Notes: generated from the sequence alone by a model not told the origin. A DNA stretch of 64,000 bases from Pseudomonas alliivorans (GCF_017826695.1 NZ_JAFFZW010000012.1:62001-126000), one strand, 5' to 3'; shown: positions 1 through 8,339, numbered from the stretch's first letter. Numbers and translations are program-made.

Positions 1-685
1 AGGCGGCAGGGAAGGCGATCTCCAGCGGACGTTTCTCGCGTGCCAGATGCTGTGCGATGTGTCTCGCTGCCTTGCCGACCGGCCAGCGCATGGGCATCGG
101 GAAATCGTTTTTTTCAGTCAGGGGCGTGTCAACGAAACCCGGGCTGACGATGGTCACGTCGATGTTCTCGCTGGCCAGATCCAGCCGCAGCGCTTCGAAC
201 AGGTAGCGCAGGCCGGCTTTGGAGGCACCGTAGGCTTCGGCGCGTGGCAGGGCCAGGAAGGTCACGGCACTGGCCACGCCAACCAGGTGCGGGCGACGCC
301 CTTTGCGCAGCAGCGGCAGGGCTTCCTGTATGCAGAGGCTGCTGGCCAGCAGGTTGGTGCGCACCACGCGCTCGACCATTGCCGCTTCGAATTGCCTGAC
401 ATCAATATACTCGCAGGTGCCCGCGTTGAGGATCGCCGTGTCCAGTGCACCCCATTCCTGAGCGATCAGGTCCGCAATGGCAGTGACTTGCATGCCATCG
501 GTGATATCACCGGTCGCCAGCAGCACTTGAGTCGGGTATTGAGCCGCCAGGTTCTGCAACGGCTCCAGCGTGCGAGCAGTCAGCGCGACACGATGGCCTG
601 CCTTGAGCAGTTCGATGGCAAGCGCGAGGCCGATGCCGCTGCTTGCGCCAGTCAGCCATATACGTCGAGCAACAGGTGTGTTCAT
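1..685 (-). CDS. SDR-family oxidoreductase, C-terminus cut by window edge
   Basis: This is a short-chain dehydrogenase/reductase whose 3' end lies beyond position 1. The protein starts MNTPVARRIWLTGASSGIG, giving the Rossmann TGxxxGxG motif at about residues 12-19. An NAG motif follows, and the YGASK catalytic Tyr-x3-Lys is near residue 150. It is the last visible gene of the leftward operon rudS-merR-phrB-snoaL-sdr, and its ATG overlaps the upstream stop as ATGA. The substrate is unknown. Its position suggests expression together with the photolyase, so it is probably part of the light response. The family is certain and the role is inferred. Confidence 0.85.
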   Translation of the reverse strand, partial: MNTPVARRIWLTGASSGIGLALAIELLKAGHRVALTARTLEPLQNLAAQYPTQVLLATGDITDGMQVTAIADLIAQEWGALDTAILNAGTCEYIDVRQFEAAMVERVVRTNLLASSLCIQEALPLLRKGRRPHLVGVASAVTFLALPRAEAYGASKAGLRYLFEALRLDLASENIDVTIVSPGFVDTPLTEKNDFPMPMRWPVGKAARHIAQHLAREKRPLEIAFPAA

Positions 686-1107
686 GCCAACCTCTTCTTG
701 AGCCAATTGATCACCCGACCCATGACGGGCAAATGCTCATAGAGCAGTGCGCCAGCGTCGAAGTAGTCCTGGTGCCGATAAACCTTGTCGTCGCGCCACT
801 TCAGATGCGAGCAGCCCTGGACATGGATGGTGCACCCATTGGCCAGACGCGGATGTGAGTAATGCATGGTCCAGAGCAGATAGCCTTCACCGGGCCTGAC
901 TTCGTCGAACGCGTGGAAGTCGAAACGCAGGTCGCTGACGTTGGCATACAACCCGGCGAAATAGCGCCGCATGGCTGTCAGGCCATGGATGTCGTGCATC
1001 GGGTCGCTGAAGGAGACGTCGTCGCTGTACAGCTCGCCGACCCGATCAAGGTTGTCCTTGTTCAGCGCAGCAAAGCCTTCAGCGAACCGATGCAGGAAAT
1101 CAGTCAT
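682..1107 (-). CDS. SnoaL-like / nuclear transport factor 2 family protein
   Basis: A 141-residue protein with the alpha+beta cone fold pattern of the SnoaL/NTF2 superfamily. An N-terminal helix (FLHRFAEGFAALNKDNLDRV) is followed by LYSDDVSFSDPMH, typical of polyketide-cyclase-like proteins. I placed the start at MTDFLHRF because the upstream frame runs into phrB; this start overlaps the phrB stop by 8 bp. The stop overlaps the SDR start as ATGA, so the three genes are translationally coupled. Small SnoaL proteins of this kind often accompany photolyase genes in pseudomonads. No ligand or reaction can be assigned. Confidence 0.8.
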   Translation of the reverse strand: MTDFLHRFAEGFAALNKDNLDRVGELYSDDVSFSDPMHDIHGLTAMRRYFAGLYANVSDLRFDFHAFDEVRPGEGYLLWTMHYSHPRLANGCTIHVQGCSHLKWRDDKVYRHQDYFDAGALLYEHLPVMGRVINWLKKRLA

Positions 1108-2548
1108 CCGCTTTCTCCGTCGCCGACTGGCGACCGGGCAGGGCCTTGAAGGCCGCCAGCGCACGGGCGCGGCTTTTGCTCAGGTCCACGATGGGGGCCG
1201 GATAGTCCGCGACGCCGAACAGGCCACCGGCAGAGGCCGGGTTGTGGACCTGCTTCTTGTTCAGATCAGCCAGTTCCGGCAGCCAGCGTTTGAGGAATAT
1301 GCCTTCAGGGTCGAATCGCTCGGACTGTGACAGCGGGTTGAAAATGCGGAAGTAGGGCACCGAATCCGTCCCGGTAGACGAACTCCATTGCCAGCCGCCA
1401 TTGTTGGCGGCGAGGTCGCCGTCGATCAGGTGACGCATGAAAAAGCGCTCGCCTTCCCGCCAGTCGATCAGCAGATTCTTGGTGAGGAACATCGCGACGA
1501 CCATCCGTAGTCGGTTATGCATCCAGCCGGTCTCCAGCAACTGACGCATGGCCGCATCGATGATCGGCAGACCGGTTCGCGCCTCTTGCCAGGCCAGCAG
1601 TTCTTCAGGTGCATTGCGCCATTTCAAGGCTTCGGTTTCCGGACGGAAAGCGCGATGCCTTGAAACACGTGGATAGCCGACCAGCGTGTGTTTATAGAAC
1701 TCCCTCCACAGCAGTTCATTGATCCAGGTCACGCTTCCTTCACTGCCGGTCTCGAATTCACCATGATTGCTGGTCAGCGCTGCGTGCAGGCATTGACGCG
1801 GCGATACCACACCCGCTGCAAGGTAAGCCGACAACTGGCTGGTGCCAGGTCTGGCCGGGAGGTCGCGTTCAGTCTTGTAATAGTGGATCTGATCGTCAGT
1901 GAACTCGGACAGACGCCGATGGGCCTCGTCTTCACCCGCAGGCCACAGATCGCGCAGTGCCTTGGACGGCGCAGAAAAACCGTTGACGGCGTCCGGAATC
2001 GTGTCACTTTTGATCGAAAGCGGCTCCTGTGGCGCGGGCGTGCGCACAGTACGCGGCATCGCTTCGTGCAGTCGCGAGTAGCAGACTTTCTTGAACTGGC
2101 TGAAGACCTGAAAATAATTGCCGGTCTTGGTCAGAACACTGCCGGGCTTGAACAGCAGTTGGTCCAGATGGCTGTGGAAATGAATGCCAGCGTCTTCCAG
2201 CGTTTTTTGCACCGCCTCGTCGCGGCGGGTTTCGTTGATGCCGTATTCCTCGTTGGCGTGGACCGCTTCAATCTTGAACTGTCTGCACAGGTTCGACAGA
2301 ACCTCGGGCGCCTTGTCCCAGGTGTCAGCTTCGCGGATCAACAGCGGCACATTGAGCTTGCCGAGCGCCTTTTCCAGCTCGACCAGATTACGCAGCCAGA
2401 AATCGACCTTGCAGTCTGCGTCGTCATGGCTTTGCCACTGGGCCGGACTGATCAGATAGACCGCCAGTGTCGGTCCCCGCTCCATGGCGGTGCTCAAGGC
2501 AGTATTGTCATGAACGCGCAGGTCGGTGCGCAGCCAAAGCAGTTGCAT
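1100..2548 (-). CDS. phrB: deoxyribodipyrimidine photolyase
   Basis: A class I CPD photolyase of 482 residues, the usual family length. It uses blue/near-UV light to split cyclobutane pyrimidine dimers through reduced FAD. The N-terminal antenna domain begins MQLLWLRTDLRVHDN, a hallmark of the family. The C-terminal FAD domain shows WINELLWREFYKH near residue 276, the TGLPIIDAAMRQL stretch, and the NNGGWQWSSSTGTDS signature near residue 380. It sits 9 bp after a LitR-like regulator and overlaps the SnoaL-like gene. Two light-box operators lie at the head of the operon, and light induction of the P. putida orthologue has been reported (from memory). Confidence 0.97.
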   Translation of the reverse strand: MQLLWLRTDLRVHDNTALSTAMERGPTLAVYLISPAQWQSHDDADCKVDFWLRNLVELEKALGKLNVPLLIREADTWDKAPEVLSNLCRQFKIEAVHANEEYGINETRRDEAVQKTLEDAGIHFHSHLDQLLFKPGSVLTKTGNYFQVFSQFKKVCYSRLHEAMPRTVRTPAPQEPLSIKSDTIPDAVNGFSAPSKALRDLWPAGEDEAHRRLSEFTDDQIHYYKTERDLPARPGTSQLSAYLAAGVVSPRQCLHAALTSNHGEFETGSEGSVTWINELLWREFYKHTLVGYPRVSRHRAFRPETEALKWRNAPEELLAWQEARTGLPIIDAAMRQLLETGWMHNRLRMVVAMFLTKNLLIDWREGERFFMRHLIDGDLAANNGGWQWSSSTGTDSVPYFRIFNPLSQSERFDPEGIFLKRWLPELADLNKKQVHNPASAGGLFGVADYPAPIVDLSKSRARALAAFKALPGRQSATEKADD

Positions 2549-2557
2549 GTTGAGTCC

Positions 2558-3460
2558 TTAGATAATGCCGAGCCTGTTGAGCTCGATCTGAGCACTGAGC
2601 GGGTCGTCGACGAGGGTCAGACCTGCAACCTCGTTTGCACTTACGAGCAACTCGGCGTTATGGATCTTCACCGTTGGTCCACCCAGCACCACCGGGCAGG
2701 CAATATTGGCCAGCAAGCGTGGAAGATGGGTGACGTTCAAGGCCTTGCTCGAATACAGCACGATGCCGCGCGGCTGCAGGTATTCGGCCGCCAGCGCCAG
2801 CTCACCGGGGGGCAGGGGCCAGTCGAAGACTTCGACCGGGCAGTCGGCGCTGCTGACCAGCCAGGCGGTGAGCCACAGGTGTGGTTCGAGCGGAAGGTCG
2901 GACTGGTTGACCAGCAGCACGGGCTTGCCGCTGAGCTGGCGATTGTTGTGGTAGATGCGTGCGCCGAACTTGCTGCGCAGCCAGGAGTAGAAAAACGTGC
3001 GCTCCAGTTGAGCGCCGAACTTGCCTTGCCAGCGCTGTTCCAGTTCCGCCAGCAGCGGCATCAGCAATTGCTCACACAGCGTGCGTGGCGGGTACAGCGA
3101 CATGGCCTGGTTGAACACATCATCGACCCGACGCTCGGCCAGTTCGCCGATTGCGACCAGTAACGTCTGGCGCAGCGCATCCCAGTCGCTCGAAGGCGGT
3201 GTGGCGTCCTGTCGGTCGTCGTCGAGCAAGGCCTTGACCTGGCTGACCGATACGCCACGGTTCAGCCAGGTGAGAATCATCATCACGCGCTGAACGTGCT
3301 CCTGTGAATACAGGCGATGACCCTTCTCGGTACGGTGCGGAACGATCAGGCCATAACGCCGTTCCCACGCGCGCAGAGTGACGGCATTGACGCCGGTCTG
3401 GCGTGCAACCTCGCGGATCGGCAGCCAGTCGTCCGGCGCGTCCTTATCCAGCTCATTCAT
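2558..3460 (-). CDS. MerR-family regulator of the LitR/CarH type lacking B12 ligands (PplR1-like)
   Basis: A 300-residue regulator. Its N-terminal MerR winged helix (REVARQTGVNAVTLRAWERRYGL) is followed by the C-terminal helical and Rossmann-like region seen in LitR/CarH cobalamin photoreceptors. The expected cobalamin motifs are absent: the W-x9-EH position reads W...ER, and no E/DxHxxG is present. It therefore fits the class II LitR proteins that do not bind AdoB12, such as P. putida PplR1. The ATG lies 2 bp after the rudS stop; a TTG at 3466 is an alternative. As second gene of the rudS-phrB operon it probably autoregulates by binding the two upstream boxes. Residues 33-77 resemble the second regulator at 61834. 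Confidence 0.88.
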   Translation of the reverse strand: MNELDKDAPDDWLPIREVARQTGVNAVTLRAWERRYGLIVPHRTEKGHRLYSQEHVQRVMMILTWLNRGVSVSQVKALLDDDRQDATPPSSDWDALRQTLLVAIGELAERRVDDVFNQAMSLYPPRTLCEQLLMPLLAELEQRWQGKFGAQLERTFFYSWLRSKFGARIYHNNRQLSGKPVLLVNQSDLPLEPHLWLTAWLVSSADCPVEVFDWPLPPGELALAAEYLQPRGIVLYSSKALNVTHLPRLLANIACPVVLGGPTVKIHNAELLVSANEVAGLTLVDDPLSAQIELNRLGII

Positions 3461-3462
3461 AG

Positions 3463-4425
3463 TCAAATCGCATTTCGCAGACTGAGGTTTTCAGGATGGG
3501 GCTGCATGTATACCTGCAGCGCCACATACGGATCCGGGTGTTGGCGGAAATGATGCTTTAGCAGGGTCAGCGGCACGATCAAGGGCACGATCCCCTGATG
3601 GTACTGGCCGATCAACTGCTGAATTTCCTGTTTGTCCTCGGCACCTATGGTCTGCTTGAGGTAGCCAGCCAGGTGCTGAAGTACATTGGTGTGGGTGCGA
3701 CGTGTTGCGCATTTCTTGAGCGCGGTCATCAGGTCGCTGAAATACTGCGGGGCGATGTCTTTCGGATCGCTGCGGCCCATGCTGCCGAGCATCTTGCCCA
3801 GCGCCTTGTATTGCACAGGATCGTTGGCCATCAGTTGATATTTGTAGCGCGAGTGGAATTCGGTCAGGGCGCGTCGCGTGACGCCTTCGCGCAACAACTG
3901 TTGCCATGCCGAATAAGCGAACACACGTGTCACGAAGTTTTCCCGCAGCACGGCGTCGTTGAGACGTCCGTCTTCCTCGACCGGCAGATTGGGATGGCGC
4001 TCGCAGAAAGCCTTGGCATAGATGCCAGTGCCTCCTCCATCGACCGGCGCGCCGTTCTCGCGGTAGACCTTGACTCGCTCAAGGCCGCAGGACGGAGACT
4101 TCTGCATGAAGATGTAGCCGCAGATGTCGCCCAGTTCGTCGGCCATCTGCGTGCCGTAATCAGCCAGCGCCTCGGTGACGTCAAGTTCGCGATTGACCGT
4201 GCCCAGCGCCCGTGGATTTTCCGCATCGCCGACCAGCCGGATAGGCTCGCGCGGGATGCCCATACCGATCGCGACTTCAGGGCAGGCCTGGACGAAATCA
4301 AAGTATTGGCTCAGTGCGCGTGTGCATAGATGCGATTCCTTGTGGCCGCCATTGAAGCGAACCTCGGCGCCCATCAGGCAGGCACTGATACCGAGTTTGG
4401 GCTTTTCGATTACGGGCGTTGACAT
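3463..4425 (-). CDS. rudS: tRNA 4-thiouridine desulfidase (DUF523-DUF1722)
   Basis: A 320-residue fusion of a TudS-type DUF523 desulfidase (about residues 8-160) and a C-terminal DUF1722 domain. The domain order matches RudS, reported to remove sulfur from s4U in tRNA and to lessen UVA-induced growth delay (from memory). Three cysteines expected to bind a [4Fe-4S] cluster are visible: C16 in SACLMG, C48 in QACPEV and C113 in SPSCG. I chose ATG 4425 over upstream TTG/GTG codons because an AGAGG ribosome site lies 6 nt before it. It is the first gene of the photolyase operon and is preceded by a sigma-70-like promoter and two light-box operators. Confidence 0.9.
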   Translation of the reverse strand: MSTPVIEKPKLGISACLMGAEVRFNGGHKESHLCTRALSQYFDFVQACPEVAIGMGIPREPIRLVGDAENPRALGTVNRELDVTEALADYGTQMADELGDICGYIFMQKSPSCGLERVKVYRENGAPVDGGGTGIYAKAFCERHPNLPVEEDGRLNDAVLRENFVTRVFAYSAWQQLLREGVTRRALTEFHSRYKYQLMANDPVQYKALGKMLGSMGRSDPKDIAPQYFSDLMTALKKCATRRTHTNVLQHLAGYLKQTIGAEDKQEIQQLIGQYHQGIVPLIVPLTLLKHHFRQHPDPYVALQVYMQPHPENLSLRNAI

Positions 4426-4446
4426 CACCAACCTCTACAGAAGACT

Positions 4447-4470
4447 TGTACAGACAAAATGCTCTGTACA
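4447..4470. promoter_or_regulatory. candidate LitR/PplR operator 1 before rudS
   Basis: TGTACA, 12 bases, TGTACA: an exact match to the T(G/A)TACA-N12-TGTA(C/T)A consensus I recall for P. putida PplR1. It lies just downstream of the predicted rudS transcription start, a place where bound repressor would block transcription. Confidence 0.8.
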
Positions 4471-4480
4471 ACTTGCACTC

Positions 4481-4508
4481 ATCATAGGTGCATAGCTGTA
4501 CAAGTCAA
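4481..4508 (-). promoter_or_regulatory. predicted sigma-70-type promoter of the rudS-phrB operon
   Basis: On the minus strand TTGACT (4503-4508) and TATGAT (4481-4486) are separated by 16 bp, a good -35/-10 pair. The start of transcription would be near 4474, about 50 bases before the rudS ATG. The -35 lies within the spacer of light-box operator 2. Confidence 0.6.
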
Positions 4509-4520
4509 ATTGTTTGTAGA
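4497..4520. promoter_or_regulatory. candidate LitR/PplR operator 2 before rudS
   Basis: TGTACA, 12 bases, TGTAGA: one mismatch to the consensus. It overlaps the -35 element, and its centre is exactly 50 bp from operator 1, placing the two sites on the same face of the helix. Confidence 0.75.
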
Positions 4521-4772
4521 GGGTTTGAAAGGGGCGTTTGAGACGGTGATGGCTGGATGCCAGGATGCGCCTTAATCTCTTCGATGCAGTGCCGTCGCTC
4601 GGCAAACACAGGAATGTGGGAGACCGCTACGCGGTGTGTGAGAAATTCGCGTCATCGTTCATCGTCGGCAAGCCGCCTCCCCGCAGAACACAGCGCTTCT
4701 TCAATGGGGTATGTGTTGTTGGACAAGCGGCAGCCGTGCTTCAGGAGGGTGTGTGCCGAGTGAAAGGCCGCC

Positions 4773-4988
4773 TTACTTCCAGCCCATCCGCCACACGTCC
4801 GCTGCCTGCAGCACCTGCCAAGGCAGGCGCTCGCTACGCTGGGTCAGCACCGCCTGCAGTTCGATTTCCAGGACCGTGCCTTCTTCGTCCTTGAACAGTT
4901 CGGTCACCATAAAATGCTTCTCACGATTGACCGGGGTGGCTGCTGTCCATTTCGACAGCAGCAGTTTGCGTGGATTGATCTGGTTCAT
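4773..4988 (-). CDS. small Trp-rich protein, TIGR02450 family
   Basis: A 71-residue protein with the N-terminal motif NPRKLLLSKWTAATPVNREKH of the TIGR02450 Trp-rich family and conserved Trp residues near the C-terminus (PWQVL, VWRMGW). Function is unknown. The ATG overlaps the renalase stop as ATGA, so the two genes are coupled. The start was chosen for that overlap and because the upstream frame lies inside the renalase gene. It may be light-controlled through the renalase promoter. About 250 bp between its stop and the rudS promoter hold no gene I can support. Confidence 0.85.
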   Translation of the reverse strand: MNQINPRKLLLSKWTAATPVNREKHFMVTELFKDEEGTVLEIELQAVLTQRSERLPWQVLQAADVWRMGWK

Positions 4989-5971
4989 TGCGCGTGTTCC
5001 AGCAGTCGGCGTGCGGCTTCCTGACCACTGAGCCATGCGCCTTCGACCCGGCCCGACAGGCACCAGTCGCCGCACACATAAATGCCCAGGTCGGCATCGG
5101 AAAGTGCGCCCCATTCGTGAGAACCTGCAGGCCGCGCGTACAGCCAGCGATGGGCAAGAGTGAAGACCGGTTCAGGCATCGTGCAGTCGATCATTTCTGC
5201 AAATGCGCCCTGCAGATGCTCGATGACCTCTTCCTTGGGCATGTCCAGATGCTGCCGGCTCCAGTTGCTGGTGGCATGCAGAATCCAGGTGTCCAGCGTG
5301 TCGTCACGCTCGGGCTTGCTACGATTGCGCGCCAGCCAGTCGACCGGGCTGTCCTGTACGAAGCAGCCTTGCATGGGCGTTTGCAGCGGCGTGCTGAATG
5401 CCAGCGCGATGGCCCAGGTCGGGTCCATCTTGACCCCGGCCACGACACTGGCCAGTTTGGGGGCCGCTGCCAGCAACGGCGTGGCCTGAGGGGCTGGCGT
5501 GGCAATGATGACGTGGCTGAACGGGCCATGGCTCTCGCCTTCCGCGTCCAGCAGGTTCCAGTGCTGTTCACCGCGAAACACCTCGGTGATGCGGCACGAG
5601 AACGAGACGGGCAGATCACCCCGCATGGCGCGGGTGATGGCGCTCATGCCGGGCTTGCCGACCCAGCGAACCTGTTCGTCGGGCGACGGGCTGAGCCTGC
5701 CGTTCTGAAAGTTGTAGAGCGAAGGGGTCCACTCGGCCACATGGCCCTGGGCCTGCCACTGTTTGACGGCCGTCGCAAAGCGCCGGTCGCGAGCGGTGAA
5801 ATACTGCGCACCCATGTCCAGCGAGCCTGCGTCGCTGCGTTTGCTGGACATCCGACCGCCGCTGCCGCGGCTTTTGTCGAACAGGTGTACTTCATGCCCG
5901 GCCGCAGTGAGCGCCTGGGCAGCTGAAAGTCCGGCGATACCGGTACCGATGATTGCGATAGGGACAGTCAT
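4985..5971 (-). CDS. bacterial renalase (FAD-dependent dihydro-NAD(P) oxidase)
   Basis: A 328-residue flavoprotein with an N-terminal GxGxxG dinucleotide fold (AIIGTGIAGLSAAQAL, residues 6-21), an RGSGGRM motif near residue 40, MGAQYFTARD near 55, and a C-terminal CGDWCLSGRVEGAWLSG FAD segment. These are features of the amine-oxidase-like renalase family. The sequence looks very close to the characterised P. savastanoi pv. phaseolicola renalase, which oxidises 2- and 6-dihydro-NAD(P) isomers (from memory). It heads a two-gene leftward unit with the Trp-rich protein and shares a divergent promoter region with the TIGR01777 gene. Light-box half-sites at 5992-6042 suggest light control. Confidence 0.85.
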   Translation of the reverse strand: MTVPIAIIGTGIAGLSAAQALTAAGHEVHLFDKSRGSGGRMSSKRSDAGSLDMGAQYFTARDRRFATAVKQWQAQGHVAEWTPSLYNFQNGRLSPSPDEQVRWVGKPGMSAITRAMRGDLPVSFSCRITEVFRGEQHWNLLDAEGESHGPFSHVIIATPAPQATPLLAAAPKLASVVAGVKMDPTWAIALAFSTPLQTPMQGCFVQDSPVDWLARNRSKPERDDTLDTWILHATSNWSRQHLDMPKEEVIEHLQGAFAEMIDCTMPEPVFTLAHRWLYARPAGSHEWGALSDADLGIYVCGDWCLSGRVEGAWLSGQEAARRLLEHAQ

Positions 5972-5989
5972 AGGGGCCTCGTTACCTTG

Positions 5990-6046
5990 TCTGTACAGAC
6001 TACGCCGTAGTTAAAACCTGTACAATCTTCTTGTCTGGTATAACTT
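5990..6046. promoter_or_regulatory. divergent promoter region with light-box elements (renalase / TIGR01777-hemH)
   Basis: TGTACA at 6019-6024, 12 bases, then GGTATA at 6037-6042, is a one-mismatch light box. On the plus strand it reads TGTACA-N12-GGTATAACTT, the same arrangement as the folM promoter. A second TGTACA sits at the centre of a perfect 12-bp palindrome (GTCTGTACAGAC, 5990-6001). On the minus strand TTGTAC (6020-6025) and TAGTCT (5997-6002), 17 bp apart, could serve renalase. Confidence 0.6.
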
Positions 6047-6271
6047 GCAGTGGTTCTCGATTCTGTTGTGAGTCACTCTGCAACCTTGAAGGTCGAAGAC
6101 GTTCAGTCTGCTGCCAATCGACAATGGGCCAACCACCCGAGCGGGGCAGTAAAGCGCCAGTCCGTTCAGGTGTGGCCTAAGGTTCAGTCAATGGTCTGGT
6201 TGTCTGAATAAGCGTCACCCGTAAAAAATAGACTACTCAATTGCCACGAACGCCACGCGAGGTTACCTGCC

Positions 6272-7174
6272 ATGCACATATTGCTGACCGGCGGTACTGG
6301 TTTGATAGGACGAGCGCTCTGCCGACACTGGACTGCTCAAGGTCATCAGTTGACCGTCTGGAGCCGACGGCCTGCTGACGTTCCCAAGCTCTGCGGATCT
6401 TCGGTGAAGGGGATTGCCCGTCTCGATGAACTGGGCGATCAGCCCGTCGATGCTGTCGTCAATCTGGCAGGCGCCCCGATTGCCGATCGGCCCTGGACCC
6501 GCAAGCGTCGATTGATGCTGTGGGACAGCCGCATCGGCCTGACCGAGCAGTTGCTGGCGTGGATGGGCAAGGCGACACAAAAGCCCGCGTTGATGATTTC
6601 CGGGTCTGCGGTGGGCTGGTATGGCGACAGTGGCGAGCGTGAGCTGGACGAAACCTCTCATCCCGCCAAGGAAGACTTTGCCAGCCAGTTGTGTGGGGCA
6701 TGGGAAGAGACCGCGCTGCGTGGTGAAGCCTTGGGCGTACGTGTGGTGTTGATACGCACCGGTCTGGTGTTGTCCGACCGTGGCGGCTTTCTGCAGAAAC
6801 TGTTGCCACCGTTCAAGTTCGGCATGGGTGGCCCGATTGGCAACGGCCGGCAATGGATGCCCTGGATTCACGTCCAGGACCAAATTGCGGCGATTGATTT
6901 TCTGTTGAATCTCGACGATGCCCGTGGCCCTTATAATCTTTGTGCGCCTGCGGCTGTGCGTAACCGTGACTTTGCCAAGACCCTTGCCGGCATCCTGCAT
7001 CGGCCGGCCTTCATGCCCATGCCGTCGCTGGCGCTCAAAGTGCTGCTGGGCGAGTTGTCGGTGCTGTTGCTGGGCGGGCAACGGGCGCGACCTGATCGCT
7101 TGCAGCAAGCCGGTTTCACGTTTCGTTTCACCGATCTGAAAACCGCCCTGCAGGATCTGCTGGGTCGACACTGA
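6272..7174 (+). CDS. TIGR01777-family NAD-dependent epimerase-like protein (YfcH type)
   Basis: A 300-residue extended-SDR protein. The N-terminus MHILLTGGTGLIGRAL carries the GGTGxxG nucleotide-binding motif, with NLAGAPI near residue 68 and the family stretch SGSAVGWYGD near residue 110. The C-terminal DUF1731-type region includes PSLALKVLLGE. The catalytic reaction is not known. It lies 23 bp upstream of hemH on the same strand, an arrangement conserved in pseudomonads, so the two are probably co-transcribed. The 5' region of about 220 bp contains the shared light-box element; the distance is long for a simple leader, so a second promoter nearer the gene is possible. Confidence 0.9.
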   Translation: MHILLTGGTGLIGRALCRHWTAQGHQLTVWSRRPADVPKLCGSSVKGIARLDELGDQPVDAVVNLAGAPIADRPWTRKRRLMLWDSRIGLTEQLLAWMGKATQKPALMISGSAVGWYGDSGERELDETSHPAKEDFASQLCGAWEETALRGEALGVRVVLIRTGLVLSDRGGFLQKLLPPFKFGMGGPIGNGRQWMPWIHVQDQIAAIDFLLNLDDARGPYNLCAPAAVRNRDFAKTLAGILHRPAFMPMPSLALKVLLGELSVLLLGGQRARPDRLQQAGFTFRFTDLKTALQDLLGRH

Positions 7175-7197
7175 AAGCCATTGAATTAGGAAGTTGC

Positions 7198-8220
7198 ATG
7201 ACCGATCACGCGTTGTTGCTGGTCAACCTGGGTTCGCCTGCGTCTACCCAGGTGGCAGATGTGCGTAGCTACCTCAATCAGTTCCTCATGGACCCTTACG
7301 TCATCGACCTGCCGTGGCCGGTGCGCAGGCTGCTGGTGTCGCTGATCCTGATCAAGCGCCCGGAACAGTCTGCTCACGCCTACGCGTCGATCTGGTGGGA
7401 TGAGGGGTCGCCGCTGGTGGTGCTGAGCAAGCGTCTGCAGCAGGCCATGAAGAAGGAATGGGATCACGGGCCGGTGGAACTGGCGATGCGCTATGGAGAG
7501 CCGTCCATCGAAACCGTGCTGACGCGCCTGGCAGAGCAGGGCATCAAGAACGTTACCCTCGCGCCCCTGTATCCACAGTTTGCCGACAGCACCGTTACCA
7601 CGGTCATCGAAGAAGCCAAGCGCGTTGTGCGGGCCAAATCGCTGAAGATGCAGTTCTCATTGTTGCAGCCGTTCTTTGATCAGCCTGAATACCTCAATGC
7701 CTTGGTCGAAAACGTGCGCCCACATCTGGAGCAGCCGCACGACCACTTGCTGCTGAGCTTTCACGGCCTGCCAGAGCGTCACTTGCACAAGCTTGACCCG
7801 ACCGGGAAACATTGCTTCAAGGAAGACTGCTGCATGACCGCTCCCGCAGAAGTGCTCGCCACCTGCTACCGCGCGCAATGCCTGCAATCGGCTGCGGCGT
7901 TTGCCAAGCGCATGGGTATTCCTGATGGCAAATGGTCGGTATCGTTCCAGTCGCGTCTGGGCCGCGCCAAATGGATCGAACCCTATACCGAAGCGCGCCT
8001 TGACGAGCTGGCGGCGCAGGGCGTGAAGAAGCTGCTGGTCATGTGCCCGGCATTTGTCGCCGACTGCATCGAGACACTGGAAGAGATTGGCGACCGGGGG
8101 GCCGAGCAGTTCAAGGAGGCGGGCGGGGAGGAGCTGGTACTGATACCTTGCCTGAACGATGATCCGAACTGGGCGAAGGAGCTGAACAGGCTTTGCGAAC
8201 GTGCACCGTTGATGTTGTAA
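7198..8220 (+). CDS. hemH: ferrochelatase
   Basis: A 340-residue ferrochelatase that inserts Fe2+ into protoporphyrin IX, the last step of heme synthesis. The N-terminus LLLVNLGSPAS, the catalytic-His motif SFHGLPERH near residue 188, the KHCFKEDCC stretch and the FVADCIETLEEI segment near residue 280 are all family hallmarks. The start ATG follows AGGAAG at a good distance. It follows the TIGR01777 gene closely. Because protoporphyrin IX is a photosensitiser, light control through the upstream box would make sense, but that is inferred. A hairpin-rich repeat region follows the stop. Confidence 0.97.
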   Translation: MTDHALLLVNLGSPASTQVADVRSYLNQFLMDPYVIDLPWPVRRLLVSLILIKRPEQSAHAYASIWWDEGSPLVVLSKRLQQAMKKEWDHGPVELAMRYGEPSIETVLTRLAEQGIKNVTLAPLYPQFADSTVTTVIEEAKRVVRAKSLKMQFSLLQPFFDQPEYLNALVENVRPHLEQPHDHLLLSFHGLPERHLHKLDPTGKHCFKEDCCMTAPAEVLATCYRAQCLQSAAAFAKRMGIPDGKWSVSFQSRLGRAKWIEPYTEARLDELAAQGVKKLLVMCPAFVADCIETLEEIGDRGAEQFKEAGGEELVLIPCLNDDPNWAKELNRLCERAPLML

Positions 8221-8235
8221 GGCGCTGATTCACAT

Positions 8236-8325
8236 GGGACGCAGAGCGTCCCGGACTGCAGGCTCACACGGAGCGTGATCACGATCAGTTTGTATCTGAT
8301 CGTGACCACGTCCGCATGACAACGC
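8236..8325. repeat. REP-like palindromic repeat after hemH
   Basis: Contains GGGACGC AGA GCGTCCC and the perfect stem TCACGATCAG / CTGATCGTGA around a 7-base loop (8279-8305). It lies between convergent hemH and uraA and could act as a bidirectional terminator. Similar GACGC/GCGTC palindromes recur near 11.98, 23.93 and 46.05 kb. Confidence 0.5.
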
Positions 8326-8339
8326 CTTTCAGGGCGTTA

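Noticed and set aside
6050..6211. A 53-codon GTG-start frame between renalase and TIGR01777
   Set aside because: No ribosome site and no family; it overlaps the divergent promoter region.
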